Assembly (NCBI RefSeq): GCF_001830555.1
Contig: NZ_MIAM01000017.1
Span: 31,868 to 95,867 of the forward strand
Reading direction: 5' to 3'
Source: Sphingopyxis sp. RIFCSPHIGHO2_12_FULL_65_19
Lineage (GTDB): Bacteria > Pseudomonadota > Alphaproteobacteria > Sphingomonadales > Sphingomonadaceae
Length of the DNA stretch: 64,000 nt
Both the position numbers and the translations under genes were made by a program. Positions within the stretch are counted from its first letter, which is position 1. The number at the start of each line of letters is the position of its first letter. Below, in pieces: positions 1 to 9,176 of the stretch. A model generated the notes under the pieces. It saw only the letters and a list, made by a program, of their open reading frames with translations, ran no database searches and was not told the DNA's origin.

Positions 1-208
1 CACTCCCTTGATGCGTCTCGCCGCCGCTACCGCGATCCTCGCCAAAGCTCTCTGCGATCGGAGCGTCCGCCGGAAAGACTGGCGCTTTTCGCACCGACTC
101 GCCGCCCATGTCCTTGCCCGCGATCGCAGCGGCGCTCTGGCCGCGGCGAGGCTTGGGCTTCGCGGCGTCCGCGCGGGTGGAAGAGGGGGTGGTGGGGGAT
201 TTGGCCAT
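1..208 (-). CDS. N-terminal part of a truncated CDS, possibly a large-subunit catalase (runs off left edge)
   Basis: Minus-strand frame from ATG at 208 gives MAKSPTTPSSTRADAAKPKPRRGQSAAAIAGKDMGGESVRKAPVFPADAPIAESFGEDRGSGGETHQGS; open to window edge. Catalase call rests only on a resemblance to clade-2 catalase N-termini. Confidence 0.3.
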   Translation of the reverse strand, partial: MAKSPTTPSSTRADAAKPKPRRGQSAAAIAGKDMGGESVRKAPVFPADAPIAESFGEDRGSGGETHQGS

Positions 209-451
209 GTCGGATCTCGCTTTGTCTGAGGGGCGCAGCAGGGAGGCGTAACGCGGTCGGCGGGCGTGCAAGCGCGCCCTCCGGACCCGGCGATGGAACG
301 AGTTCGCGCTTTGAAAGTTGCTGCACCGGGTTTGTGATTAACCTCGATCATGACGATTCCGCTTCCCTTGTGAGGGGTTGCCGGGCTTTCGGAATTTTCG
401 CAGTTGAGCAGGCCCGCTCACGCATTTCGGACGAAACAGGGAACGTCAGTG

Positions 452-1201
452 ATGTTAACCGATCGCTTCTTGAGAGACCGTCGCGGGGTAAGCCTCGAAC
501 CCGGCGAGCGCGCGCGTCTCGAGGCCGCCATCAGCACTACAATGACGGTCGATGCCCGCAAGATCATCGCGCGCGCCGGCGAGCGGCTCGACCAGAGCAC
601 GCTCCTCGTCGAGGGCATCATGTCGCGCTACCTCGACGACCGGAACGGTCTCCGCCAGCTTGTCGCGATTCACCTGCCCGGCGACTTCGTCGACCTCCAC
701 GCCTACCCGCTGAAACACCTCGACCATGATGTCGGTACGATGACCCCGGCGACGATCGCGATCGTCCCGCATGTCGAGCTCGATGCGATCACCGAGGAAA
801 TGCCCGAGCTGACGCGCAAGCTCTGGTTTGCGACCTTGCTCGACGCCGCGATCCACCGCGCCTGGCTCTTCCGGCTCGGCCGCCTCGATGCCATCGGCCG
901 CGTCGCGCATTTCTTCTGCGAGACCAATGTGCGTCTCCAGTCGGCGGGGCTGAGCGACGGGCGTCAGTTCACGCTCGGACTGACGCAGGCCGATGTCGCC
1001 GAGATCTGCGGCCTGACGACCGTGCATGTGAACCGGGTCGTACGCCATCTTCGCGAGGAAGGGCTTTGTACGTTCCGCAACGGCAAGGTCGAGATTCTCG
1101 ATGCCGCGAAGCTGGCGCGGCGCGGCCAGTTCGATCCCGCCTATCTCTATATCGACGATCCCGCATCTCCGCCGCTCCCAGACCAGAGGCCCCGCCGATG
1201 A
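452..1201 (+). CDS. Crp/Fnr family transcriptional regulator
   Basis: cNMP-binding-like N-terminus and C-terminal HTH (LTQADVAEICGLTTVHVNRVVRHLREEGL). Confidence 0.88.
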   Translation: MLTDRFLRDRRGVSLEPGERARLEAAISTTMTVDARKIIARAGERLDQSTLLVEGIMSRYLDDRNGLRQLVAIHLPGDFVDLHAYPLKHLDHDVGTMTPATIAIVPHVELDAITEEMPELTRKLWFATLLDAAIHRAWLFRLGRLDAIGRVAHFFCETNVRLQSAGLSDGRQFTLGLTQADVAEICGLTTVHVNRVVRHLREEGLCTFRNGKVEILDAAKLARRGQFDPAYLYIDDPASPPLPDQRPRR

Positions 1202-1395
1202 CCGGTGATTTGTCTTCCCCCCAGCCGCCCGAGACGGAAGCGGGGGTCGCCACCGCGGAAGATGGCGTTGTCCTGCTCGATGGCCCCGACGGTGTCGCGG
1301 TGACGATGACCCCGGCGGCGGCGCGCAGTACCGGCGAAAGCCTTATCGAGGCGGCGAGGCGTGCGGAAGCACAGCTCGCGGCCAGGCGGTCCTGA
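1198..1395 (+). CDS. hypothetical protein, 65 aa, translationally coupled (ATGA) to the upstream regulator
   Basis: ATG overlaps TGA of previous CDS; MTGDLSSPQPPETEAGVATAEDGVVLLDGPDGVAVTMTPAAARSTGESLIEAARRAEAQLAARRS. Confidence 0.6.
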   Translation: MTGDLSSPQPPETEAGVATAEDGVVLLDGPDGVAVTMTPAAARSTGESLIEAARRAEAQLAARRS

Positions 1396-1496
1396 AGGAT
1401 CGCCTGATCGCGCCCGTACGGGGGCGACGGGGCCGTCGCCGATTTGGCGCCAGGGAGCCGACGCACAGCGCGCGGCGCCGATAAATGCATTGATCG

Positions 1497-2270
1497 ATGT
1501 TGCATCGCCGCCGTCCGGGGGAACGCAGTGATACGGCGGCGGGTTCTGCCCGGGAGCGGCGCCAGCGGGTGCCGCCGACCGAGGAGAAGCCGCACGTGGA
1601 AGAGGCCGCCGGACTGATTGCGCCTGCCGCGACGATGATCGCGGCGATGATGACGGCAGCCAATCTCGGCGCGCGCGTGACCGGCTCGGGCTTCGTCGTG
1701 TTCACTTTGGGCTCGCTCGCCTGGTCGGTCGTCGGGTTCACATCGGGCCAGACCAATCTTCTTGCGACGAACCTGTTCCTGACGCTCGTCAATCTCGTCG
1801 GAATATGGCGATGGCTCGGCCGCCAGCGCGGCTATGAGGATGGCGCGCGGCGTGCCGCGAAGCGAAGCCGGATCGCGGCCTCGCCCTCGCTCTTCGCCGC
1901 GAGTGCGCTAGGCGGTCGTCCGGTGAGCGATATCCGCGGCGAAGTTGTCGGCCAGGCGGTCGATGCGATGATCGAATGCGAAAGCGGATGCCTCTCTTAT
2001 GTCGTCGTCGCGAGCGGCGGGCTCGGCGGCATCGACGAGACGCTGCGCGCGGTACCGGCGGCGATGCTCGACTGTCATGCCGACGGGCTCGTGCTGCTGA
2101 TGAGCGCGGCGGAGTATGAGAAGCGCGATACGCTCGACGGCGCCGCCTGGCCTGCGCGGCCCCCACGCGGACAGGTAGCCACGGAGGCGTCGCTCGCCCC
2201 CGCGGCGGCGGCGGGCGAGGGGCCGCGGGGCGCCGGAAAGGAAGTGGCCCATGACGCGGCTCAAGGATGA
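1497..2270 (+). CDS. membrane protein with C-terminal PRC-barrel-like domain (start uncertain)
   Basis: Two TM segments then GGRPVSDIRGEVVGQAVDAMIECESGCLSYVVVASGG, PRC-barrel-like. Confidence 0.6.
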   Translation: MLHRRRPGERSDTAAGSARERRQRVPPTEEKPHVEEAAGLIAPAATMIAAMMTAANLGARVTGSGFVVFTLGSLAWSVVGFTSGQTNLLATNLFLTLVNLVGIWRWLGRQRGYEDGARRAAKRSRIAASPSLFAASALGGRPVSDIRGEVVGQAVDAMIECESGCLSYVVVASGGLGGIDETLRAVPAAMLDCHADGLVLLMSAAEYEKRDTLDGAAWPARPPRGQVATEASLAPAAAAGEGPRGAGKEVAHDAAQG

Positions 2271-2910
2271 TAATGGTCTCACCATCGTGCTGCTGCTGCT
2301 GTTCGCAGCGTCGATCGTCGGCCACTGGCTACCGGGGTGGCACGTCGCGCTCGCGGACGCTGCGCGGCACCATCAGCCCGGTCTCTCGCTCTGGGCCTAT
2401 GGCGGCAGTCCGCAATTCCTGTCCTCGGTGTTCGAAAACTGGGAGAGCGAGTTTCTCCAGATGTCGGCCTATGTCGTGCTGACGGCGATGCTCGTTCAGC
2501 GTGGCTCGTCGGAATCGCGGGGTCCCGACGCGCCGCTACGCGACGCCGATCTTGCCGCGCAGGCGCGCAAGCCCGGTGCCCCTGCGGTGCTGCGCAAGGG
2601 TCGTCTCGCGCGCGCTCTCTATGCTCGGTCGCTGGGGCTGGTGCTCGCGATGCTGTTTCTTGCCTCCTTCATCCTCCACTGGACGCAGAGCGCGCGCGCG
2701 GCCGCCGAGGACGCGCGCGAGCATGGCGAAATCGCCCTTTCCACCTTCGCCTATCTCGGCGACCCCGGCCTCTGGTTCGAATCCTTCCAGAATTGGCAGA
2801 GCGAATTTCTGTCGACCGCCGTTCTGGTGCTCTTGTCGATCTTCCTTCGTCAGAAAGAGTCGCCCGAATCGAAGCCCGTCGCCGCTCCGCACGCGGAGAC
2901 GGGATCGTGA
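2251..2910 (+). CDS. DUF6766-like membrane protein
   Basis: Duplicated hydrophobic units with SSVFENWESEFLQM and ESFQNWQSEFLST. Confidence 0.65.
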   Translation: MTRLKDDNGLTIVLLLLFAASIVGHWLPGWHVALADAARHHQPGLSLWAYGGSPQFLSSVFENWESEFLQMSAYVVLTAMLVQRGSSESRGPDAPLRDADLAAQARKPGAPAVLRKGRLARALYARSLGLVLAMLFLASFILHWTQSARAAAEDAREHGEIALSTFAYLGDPGLWFESFQNWQSEFLSTAVLVLLSIFLRQKESPESKPVAAPHAETGS

Positions 2911-3138
2911 CGGCGAATGGCCGAGCGAACCGGCGTGGGCGTTACGGCCCCGCTGCCCCGGTGCCTGTCTCGCTGGGCGCTCGGAGCGCCGATTTAATCC
3001 TCGAACCGCGGAACGATCGCAGCGGACGGGCGTCAGTCGTTCATCGCCCCGAAGTCGGGGCCGCTTCCCCCGACCGGCGCCGGCCCCGCCGACGCTCCCC
3101 AGATGACGCCCGGCCTTTGCCCGGGCGGGAGATGATCC

Positions 3139-3813
3139 ATGTCCAGATCCAAGAATGACCTTCCCGATCCGCTGATTCTCGCCGCCGCTGGCGCGGGCAT
3201 CGCCGTGCTCGCAACCGGCGCGGCGCTCTGGCAGCGCCGTCGGCACCGCGAGAGCCGAGGGCAGGAAGAAACAATCGCGACCGACGCGCCGCATTGGACG
3301 CTCGACAAAACCTCCTCCCGCGCGTTGTTCGGCAAGTCGGTGTTGATCAATCGCCCCCGCGCCGAGCTCTACGCGGCATGGATGCCCGAACGCTTTCCCG
3401 AGTTCATGGAGAATGTGGTCGCGGTCGACGACCTCGGCGAAGATGTCTCGCAGTGGACGATCAAGGCGCCCGCCGGGCGCGAGGTGACACTGGTCAACCG
3501 CATCACCGAGCGCGTCGAGGACACATCGATCTACTGGCAAAGTACGCCGGCCTCCGACATCGCGAACAGCGGCGAGGTGCGCTTCACCGACGCGCCGGCG
3601 GGGCGAGGCACCTATGTCAGCCTGATCCTCGCCTATGACCCGCCCGCCGGGAAGGTCGGGCGCCTCGCCGCCAAGCTCCTTCAGCGCGAGCCCGAAGTGC
3701 AGGCGCGGCGCGACCTTCACCGTTTCAAGCAGCTCATGGAAACCGGCGAAGTGACGACCAATGCCTCGCCCTCCGCGCGAGGCGCCGAGAGCCCTGCCGA
3801 GCCGCACATCTGA
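3139..3813 (+). CDS. SRPBCC (polyketide cyclase/coenzyme Q-binding-like) family protein
   Basis: N-terminal TM, then KSVLINRPRAELYAAWMPERFPEFMENVVAVDDL and WTIKAPAGREVTLVNRITER. Confidence 0.8.
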   Translation: MSRSKNDLPDPLILAAAGAGIAVLATGAALWQRRRHRESRGQEETIATDAPHWTLDKTSSRALFGKSVLINRPRAELYAAWMPERFPEFMENVVAVDDLGEDVSQWTIKAPAGREVTLVNRITERVEDTSIYWQSTPASDIANSGEVRFTDAPAGRGTYVSLILAYDPPAGKVGRLAAKLLQREPEVQARRDLHRFKQLMETGEVTTNASPSARGAESPAEPHI

Positions 3814-3851
3814 ACGCCGAACCGCAGCACAATCACATCAAGGAGAAGGCC

Positions 3852-5069
3852 ATGCGCGCCGTTACCTGGCAGGGACGCCACAAGATCAGTGTCGAAACCG
3901 TTCCCGATCCCGAAATCGTCAACCCGCGCGATGCGATCATCCGCGTGACCTCGACCGCGATCTGCGGCTCGGACCTTCATCTTTACGACGGCTATATTCC
4001 GGGCATGCGCGCGGGCGATATCGTCGGCCACGAATTCATGGGTGAAGTGGTCGAGACCGGCGCATCCTCGACGCTGCATCGGGGCCAGCGCGTCGTCGTG
4101 CCTTTCACGATCAGCTGCGGGCAATGCTTCTTCTGCGAGAAGCAGCAATATAGCGCCTGCGACAACAGCAACCCGTCCGAGACGCGCGATGCATCCGAGC
4201 TGATGATGGGTCATGCGATGGGCGGGGCGTTCGGATATGCGCATCTCACCGGCGGCTACGCCGGCGGGCAGGCCGAATATGTCCGCATTCCCTATTCGGA
4301 TGTCGGGCCGGTGGTCATTCCCGACGGCCTTGCCGACGACGACGTGCTCTTCCTCTCGGATATCTTGCCGACGGGTTGGCAGGCGGCGGTCAACGCCGAC
4401 ATCGAGCCCGGCGACACCGTCGCGGTCTGGGGCTGCGGCCCTGTCGGCCTGTTCACGATCCAGTCGGCGCTGCTGCTTGGCGCCGGGCGCGTGATCGCAA
4501 TCGATCACTTTCCGACGCGCCTCGCGCTCGCAAAGAAATATGGTGCAGAGATCCTCGACTATACGAAGGTCGATGTTCGCGAGGCGCTCGCCGAAATGAC
4601 CGGCGGCATCGGGCCTGACGCCTGCATCGACTGCGTCGGCATGGAAAGCCACGGGTTCACGGTCGACAACATCCTCGACCAGGTGAAGGTCAAGCTGCTC
4701 TCGTCCACCGAGCGCATCCACGCCTTGCGCCAGGCGATCCTTGCGTGCCGCAAGGGCGGCCGCCTTTCGATTCCCGGGGTTTACGGCGGTTTCGCCGACA
4801 AATTCCCGCTGGGCCAGCTCATGGAGAAGGGCCTCACCGTCAAGAGCGGTCAGACGCATGTCCAGCGCTATTCGGGCGAGCTTCTCGACATGATCCAGGC
4901 CGGCAAGTTCGACACCGTCTCGCTCATCTCGCATCACGCATCGCTCGAGGACGCCGCCGACATGTACCGGCACTGGCACGACGAGCAGGACCTCTACACG
5001 AAGATCGTGCTCAAGCCCGGCCTCGCAAAGGGGGCCGTGTCGGCCCTGCAGGAGATGGAACATGCCTGA
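3852..5069 (+). CDS. zinc-dependent alcohol dehydrogenase
   Basis: ICGSDLHLYDG, GHEFMGEVVETG, CGQCFFCEKQQYSACDN, VAVWGCGPVGLFTIQSALLLGA. Confidence 0.92.
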   Translation: MRAVTWQGRHKISVETVPDPEIVNPRDAIIRVTSTAICGSDLHLYDGYIPGMRAGDIVGHEFMGEVVETGASSTLHRGQRVVVPFTISCGQCFFCEKQQYSACDNSNPSETRDASELMMGHAMGGAFGYAHLTGGYAGGQAEYVRIPYSDVGPVVIPDGLADDDVLFLSDILPTGWQAAVNADIEPGDTVAVWGCGPVGLFTIQSALLLGAGRVIAIDHFPTRLALAKKYGAEILDYTKVDVREALAEMTGGIGPDACIDCVGMESHGFTVDNILDQVKVKLLSSTERIHALRQAILACRKGGRLSIPGVYGGFADKFPLGQLMEKGLTVKSGQTHVQRYSGELLDMIQAGKFDTVSLISHHASLEDAADMYRHWHDEQDLYTKIVLKPGLAKGAVSALQEMEHA

Positions 5070-5844
5070 TCGCAAACTCGCTGTCGTCACCGGCGCCTCG
5101 AGCGGCATCGGCCGAGAGATCGCCCTACTCGCGGCGAAGGATGGTTACGACCTCATCGTCGCGGCCGACGAGCCGCTCGTCGATGCTGCCGCAGGTCTTC
5201 TTGCAAAGGGCGTCGAGGTTGAGACGGTCGAAGCCGATCTGGCGACCCCAGCCGGCGTCGAACGCCTTCTCGCCGCTGCGGGCGGCAGGCCGATCGACAT
5301 TCTCGTCGCGAACGCAGGTCACGGCCTCGGTCGCGGTTTTCTAGACCAGCCCGTCGACGCGTGGCGTCACGTCATCGACACCAATATCACCGGCACGCTG
5401 CTGCTGCTCCAGCCGGTCCTGAAGGCGATGGTCGCGCGCGGCGAAGGCAAGGTACTGATCACCGGCTCGATCGCCGGTCATCTCGCCGGCTCTTTTCAGG
5501 CGGTGTATAACGGCACCAAGGCCTTCGTCGACAGTTTCGCCGCGGCGATCGGCAACGAATTGAAGGACAGCGGCGTCACCATCACCTGTCTCAAACCCGG
5601 CGCGACCGAGACGCGCTTTTTCGAGCGGGCCGGCATGCTCGACACGAAGGTCGGGCAATCAGAAAAGGACGATCCCGCCGATGTGGCGAAAACCGGATGG
5701 GATGCGCTCCTCGCGGGGGAGCATGCGGTCGTTCACGGGTTCAAGAACAAGGCGCAGGTCCTCGCATCGGGCGTTCTCAGCGAAGCGGCGACAGCCGAGA
5801 TGCACCGGAAGCAAGCCGAGCCGGGGTCGGGAAAGCAAGGCTGA
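5062..5844 (+). CDS. SDR family NAD(P)-dependent oxidoreductase
   Basis: VTGASSGIGREIALLAA, NAGHG, YNGTKAF motif; overlaps the upstream dehydrogenase. Confidence 0.9.
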   Translation: MPDRKLAVVTGASSGIGREIALLAAKDGYDLIVAADEPLVDAAAGLLAKGVEVETVEADLATPAGVERLLAAAGGRPIDILVANAGHGLGRGFLDQPVDAWRHVIDTNITGTLLLLQPVLKAMVARGEGKVLITGSIAGHLAGSFQAVYNGTKAFVDSFAAAIGNELKDSGVTITCLKPGATETRFFERAGMLDTKVGQSEKDDPADVAKTGWDALLAGEHAVVHGFKNKAQVLASGVLSEAATAEMHRKQAEPGSGKQG

Positions 5845-5884
5845 TCTGGCCGATCCGGCCTCATTTGGTGAAGAGGAGACGATC

Positions 5885-6220
5885 ATGATCAATCGCAATG
5901 GCAGCAGGGGTGGGGGCTCCGCCGGCGACGGGTCGCTGCCGCAAGAGCCCGTGGAACGCCGGGAGAATGTCGGGACGACCGCGCCCGACCGCTATCCCGC
6001 CGGGGAGCGCGAGGCCGGCGACGTATCGGGCGCCGCCAACCGCGGCCATCGGCGCAGCACCGGCAGCGGTCCGGTCAGCGGAAGCGGTGCGGGTGCCGGC
6101 GGCAAGGGCAATGCCGAGGATTATGACAGCGACCCGCAAGGCGGCGGCGGGCGCGCCGCCGAACCCGATACGCCCCCGCCCGGCAAGGGGGCGGACGCGC
6201 CGGTTGGCGGGAGCCGTTAG
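5885..6220 (+). CDS. low-complexity Gly/Ser-rich hypothetical protein
   Basis: MINRNGSRGGGSAGDGSLPQEPVERRENVGTTAPDRYPAGEREAGDVSGAANRGHRR..., downstream of SDR. Confidence 0.5.
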   Translation: MINRNGSRGGGSAGDGSLPQEPVERRENVGTTAPDRYPAGEREAGDVSGAANRGHRRSTGSGPVSGSGAGAGGKGNAEDYDSDPQGGGGRAAEPDTPPPGKGADAPVGGSR

Positions 6221-6279
6221 GCCCTCGCGGCGGTCGGGCGGCGCGGCGCAATCGCTGTGGAAGCGCTGTACCCGCCGGT

Positions 6280-6858
6280 TCACTCGATCCGGTAGTCAAT
6301 CGGCTTGAAGCTGCCGCCGCAGCTGTCGTAGGCCGAGCAGGCGGTGAGCCCGACGATCAGGTCGTCGAGCGCGCGAAGCCGGATGAAGTCGCCGGCCTTC
6401 GTCGTCGGCGGAAGGACGCGGATCTTGCCGTCGCTGCCGACCGGCACATTCATGAACAGGTTGAACGCGACGGGAATGGCGTCGGCAGCAATCCCATATG
6501 GCTCGAGCGCTTCGGCAAGATTGCCGAAGCAGCCGCGATGAACGGGCTTGTCGGCGTAGAAATGGCGAAACGTCGCCTCGCTGCATGGCGTCAGCAGGAA
6601 ATCATGCACCCCGCAGCTGTCCTCGACGATCTCGAGCAATGCGTTTGAACGGTTCGACCACAGGCGGTTGCCGGTCGTCAGCCGGATCGTCTCTTCATAG
6701 TCGAACGTTCGCCCGTTCGAGATCGCTTCGCGGGGATCGGCCGCACGAAACGCAAGAAGGTCGCCGACCTGGCCGCCCTCGGGGTCGGTCACGCAGAGAA
6801 TCTTGTCCTTGGGAAGCGTGAAGGCAACGCCACTACGGGGCGCGATCCGGTCGTTCAT
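6280..6858 (-). CDS. DUF1989 / urea carboxylase-associated family protein
   Basis: EGGQVGDLLAFRAAD, RLTTGNRLWSNRSNALLEIVEDSCGVHDFLLTPCSEATF. Confidence 0.85.
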   Translation of the reverse strand: MNDRIAPRSGVAFTLPKDKILCVTDPEGGQVGDLLAFRAADPREAISNGRTFDYEETIRLTTGNRLWSNRSNALLEIVEDSCGVHDFLLTPCSEATFRHFYADKPVHRGCFGNLAEALEPYGIAADAIPVAFNLFMNVPVGSDGKIRVLPPTTKAGDFIRLRALDDLIVGLTACSAYDSCGGSFKPIDYRIE

Positions 6859-6995
6859 GGGAACTCCTGTACTGAAAGGGTGCGGCGGCTGGCGGCAAGG
6901 ATGCGGTGCGGCGGTTCCCGGGAGGACGAGGGGCAGCAAGCGAAAGCCGCCGCGCATGGCGCGCGGCGGCTTCATGACACTGCTCCTGGCCTCTG

Positions 6996-7571
6996 TCAGG
7001 GTGCCAGCTTGCCGAGTTCGGCGCGGTGCGCCTCCACCACCGGAACGATCTCGGCCGCCGCCTGCTTGAGCTGGACTGCCTCGCCCGAGGCGGCATAGCC
7101 CTGATGAAGTGCCAGCGCCGAACCATGCGCGGTTTTCTGATGATCGAGATAGATTTTGTCGATCGCTGCGGCATCGGCCGCCTTGATGTCGGCAAGCATC
7201 TTCTCCTGGTCAGGTGCGAGCTTGGGTGCCGGCGCCTCGACCCCGGCGCTCGCGGCTGCCGCCTTCACTTTCGCGGTCGATTTGCCGTGGTTGTCGATCA
7301 TCATCTCGGCAAAGGCCCTGACCTTTTCATCTTTCGATTTGGCGAGCAGGGCTTTCGACGATTCGATCTCCCAAAGGTCACCGGCGCCCGCCTGGGCAAC
7401 ATAGTCTGCGGTGCTAACGGCTGCCGCCGGCGTTGCGGCGGCCGGAGCGGGCTCCGGTGCCATAGCGGCGGTGTCGGCAGACGCGGCGGCTTGCTCCTCG
7501 TCGCGCGTATCGGGTCCGCCGCATCCCGCGACGATCGCGGCGATCGCCGCGGCTCCAATCCATGTCTTCAT
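6996..7571 (-). CDS. DUF4142 domain lipoprotein
   Basis: Lipobox-like IVAGCGG; YVAQAGAGDLWEIESSKALLAKSKDEKVRAFAEMMIDNHGKS. Confidence 0.88.
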   Translation of the reverse strand: MKTWIGAAAIAAIVAGCGGPDTRDEEQAAASADTAAMAPEPAPAAATPAAAVSTADYVAQAGAGDLWEIESSKALLAKSKDEKVRAFAEMMIDNHGKSTAKVKAAAASAGVEAPAPKLAPDQEKMLADIKAADAAAIDKIYLDHQKTAHGSALALHQGYAASGEAVQLKQAAAEIVPVVEAHRAELGKLAP

Positions 7572-7628
7572 CTTATCTCTCCTCAAACCATTTTCTGCGC
7601 GTCGGCTGGGCGGCGCTTTTCCGCATGC

Positions 7629-7664
7629 AAGACCGGGCCGCGGCGCGCGCGGCCCGGTCTTTCA
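7629..7664 (-). terminator. hairpin downstream of the small CDS 7684..7827
   Basis: GACCGGGCCGC...GCGGCCCGGTC stem. Confidence 0.5.
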
Positions 7665-7683
7665 CCCGGGAAGCGGGAGGGGC

Positions 7684-7827
7684 TCAGCCGCGCTGTTTGC
7701 CCTGGTCCTTGCTTCCGGACTGCTTGCCGGCGCCCGACTGGCTTTTGCCGTCGTCCTGCTGCTGCTGACCGCCCTTGCCGGACGAGCTGCCCTGCTGCTT
7801 GCCGTCTTTCTTATCATTTTGTGCCAT
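7684..7827 (-). CDS. 47-aa low-complexity Gln/Gly/Lys/Ser-rich protein (not in ORF track)
   Basis: MAQNDKKDGKQQGSSSGKGGQQQQDDGKSQSGAGKQSGSKDQGKQRG; preceded by an AGGAGAAAGGA-type SD. Confidence 0.6.
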   Translation of the reverse strand: MAQNDKKDGKQQGSSSGKGGQQQQDDGKSQSGAGKQSGSKDQGKQRG

Positions 7828-8134
7828 GACGCATCCTTTCTCCTGATCCCGATCGGATCGAACAGGAAACCCCGCGCCTGTCCGGCTTGTTGCGTGAAAG
7901 AGGAGCCGGGTTGATCGAAGTTATACGCTTTTGGCGTGCGGCAACGGTCCGGGACGCCGTGCGTGTTCCGGCCGCCTTTCGCGATGGCGCGGCCGCGTGG
8001 CGGTGGGGCGAGGCGGGCAGGCGCGTTCGGCGCTTCGCCGGACTTATCATGCGTGCGGGAGGGCGGCGGCGCGGCGCCGGTGCGGCCAAAAAGGGCCCGG
8101 CGCGCGGCGCGGCTCGCAGTCGCCTGACGCACCT

Positions 8135-8881
8135 TCAACCGAGGCAGGCGACGATCGCCTCGATCACCGCGATCGTCTCCCTGGGGTCGCGCACGCGCAC
8201 CGTGTCGAGTCCTAGCAACTTCGCCGGATAGTCGTTGCCGCCCGGAAAGATCGCGTCGCCGATGAAGATCATGTCGCCGAGCGCGATTCCGCTCTCGGCG
8301 CTCAGCTTCTTGAGTCCATAGCCCTTGTCGACGCCCTCGCGCGTGACGTCGATCGACGTCGCGCCGCCCATGTTGATCGACAGGCCCGGGAGCCGCTCGC
8401 CGAGATCCGCCTGGATGATCCGCCGCTTCGCGAAGTCGGGATCCCAGACTTCCTTGGCGGCGATCGGCGCCTGCTGGCCGAGCGCCGAGAAGGTGATCTG
8501 GCTGCCGCGGTCCTCGATGCGATCGCCCCAGACTTCCTCGGGAACGAACCCCGTCGCCTCGAGCGACGCGTCGAAGGCGGCGAGGATGCGCGCCTTTTCC
8601 TCGTCGCTGAACAGCTCGGCATAAAGCGGCGTCCAGCCGCCGCCGCGGTGGACGAAAAGCTTCGTGCCCGTCGTCGGCATTAGCCAGAGCCGGCCCCGAT
8701 CGGCGTCTGCCGGAAGTCGGCTCGCGACCTGCTTGTCGAACTGCGGCCAGTCGCCGCCCGAAATCACCGCGACCTCGGCGACGCCCAGGAGCTTCGCGAT
8801 CGCCGTGCCCATTTCGGGGGCGAGCGGCTGCTTGCTTTCCGCCAGGGTTCCATCGAGATCGAAGGCGACGAGTTTCTTCAT
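8135..8881 (-). CDS. HAD-IIB hydrolase (phosphomannomutase-like)
   Basis: FDLDGTLAESKQPL, VISGGDWPQFDKQV, FIGDAIFPGGNDYPA. Confidence 0.85.
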   Translation of the reverse strand: MKKLVAFDLDGTLAESKQPLAPEMGTAIAKLLGVAEVAVISGGDWPQFDKQVASRLPADADRGRLWLMPTTGTKLFVHRGGGWTPLYAELFSDEEKARILAAFDASLEATGFVPEEVWGDRIEDRGSQITFSALGQQAPIAAKEVWDPDFAKRRIIQADLGERLPGLSINMGGATSIDVTREGVDKGYGLKKLSAESGIALGDMIFIGDAIFPGGNDYPAKLLGLDTVRVRDPRETIAVIEAIVACLG

Positions 8882-9176
8882 GATTGTCTCCTCTGTTCGC
8901 TGTCGCCGACGCTGAGCCGACAACGCATCCCAATCGCCTGAGGCCTTCCGAAGTTCCTGCGGGCACCTCGCCCCAACCTACCTCGCGGGCAAAATGTCAA
9001 AGGCGGGGCGACGAGCACGGCGGGAGCGGGCGTGGCGGGGACGGATGGCGGGCCGTCGTTGTCGGCATGCCGCGGCCGCGGCAAGGTCGGGGCCGCTCGC
9101 TGGGCGACCCGCGAGCCTAACGCAACGAGTTCGGCTTTGGAGGCGTTAGCGTGTCGATGACGAGGAAAGCCATTCG

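Noticed and set aside
3010-3034. GGAAC-N16-CGTC upstream of the SRPBCC gene
   Set aside because: -10 mismatch and about 100 nt from the start codon; insufficient.
3717-5108. 463-aa minus-strand ORF opposite alcohol dehydrogenase
   Set aside because: Shadow ORF of a well-supported plus gene.
9117-9149. CTAACGC-N19-GCGTTAG inverted repeat before the histidine phosphatase gene
   Set aside because: Short 7-bp arms in GC-rich DNA; could be chance, no second copy found.
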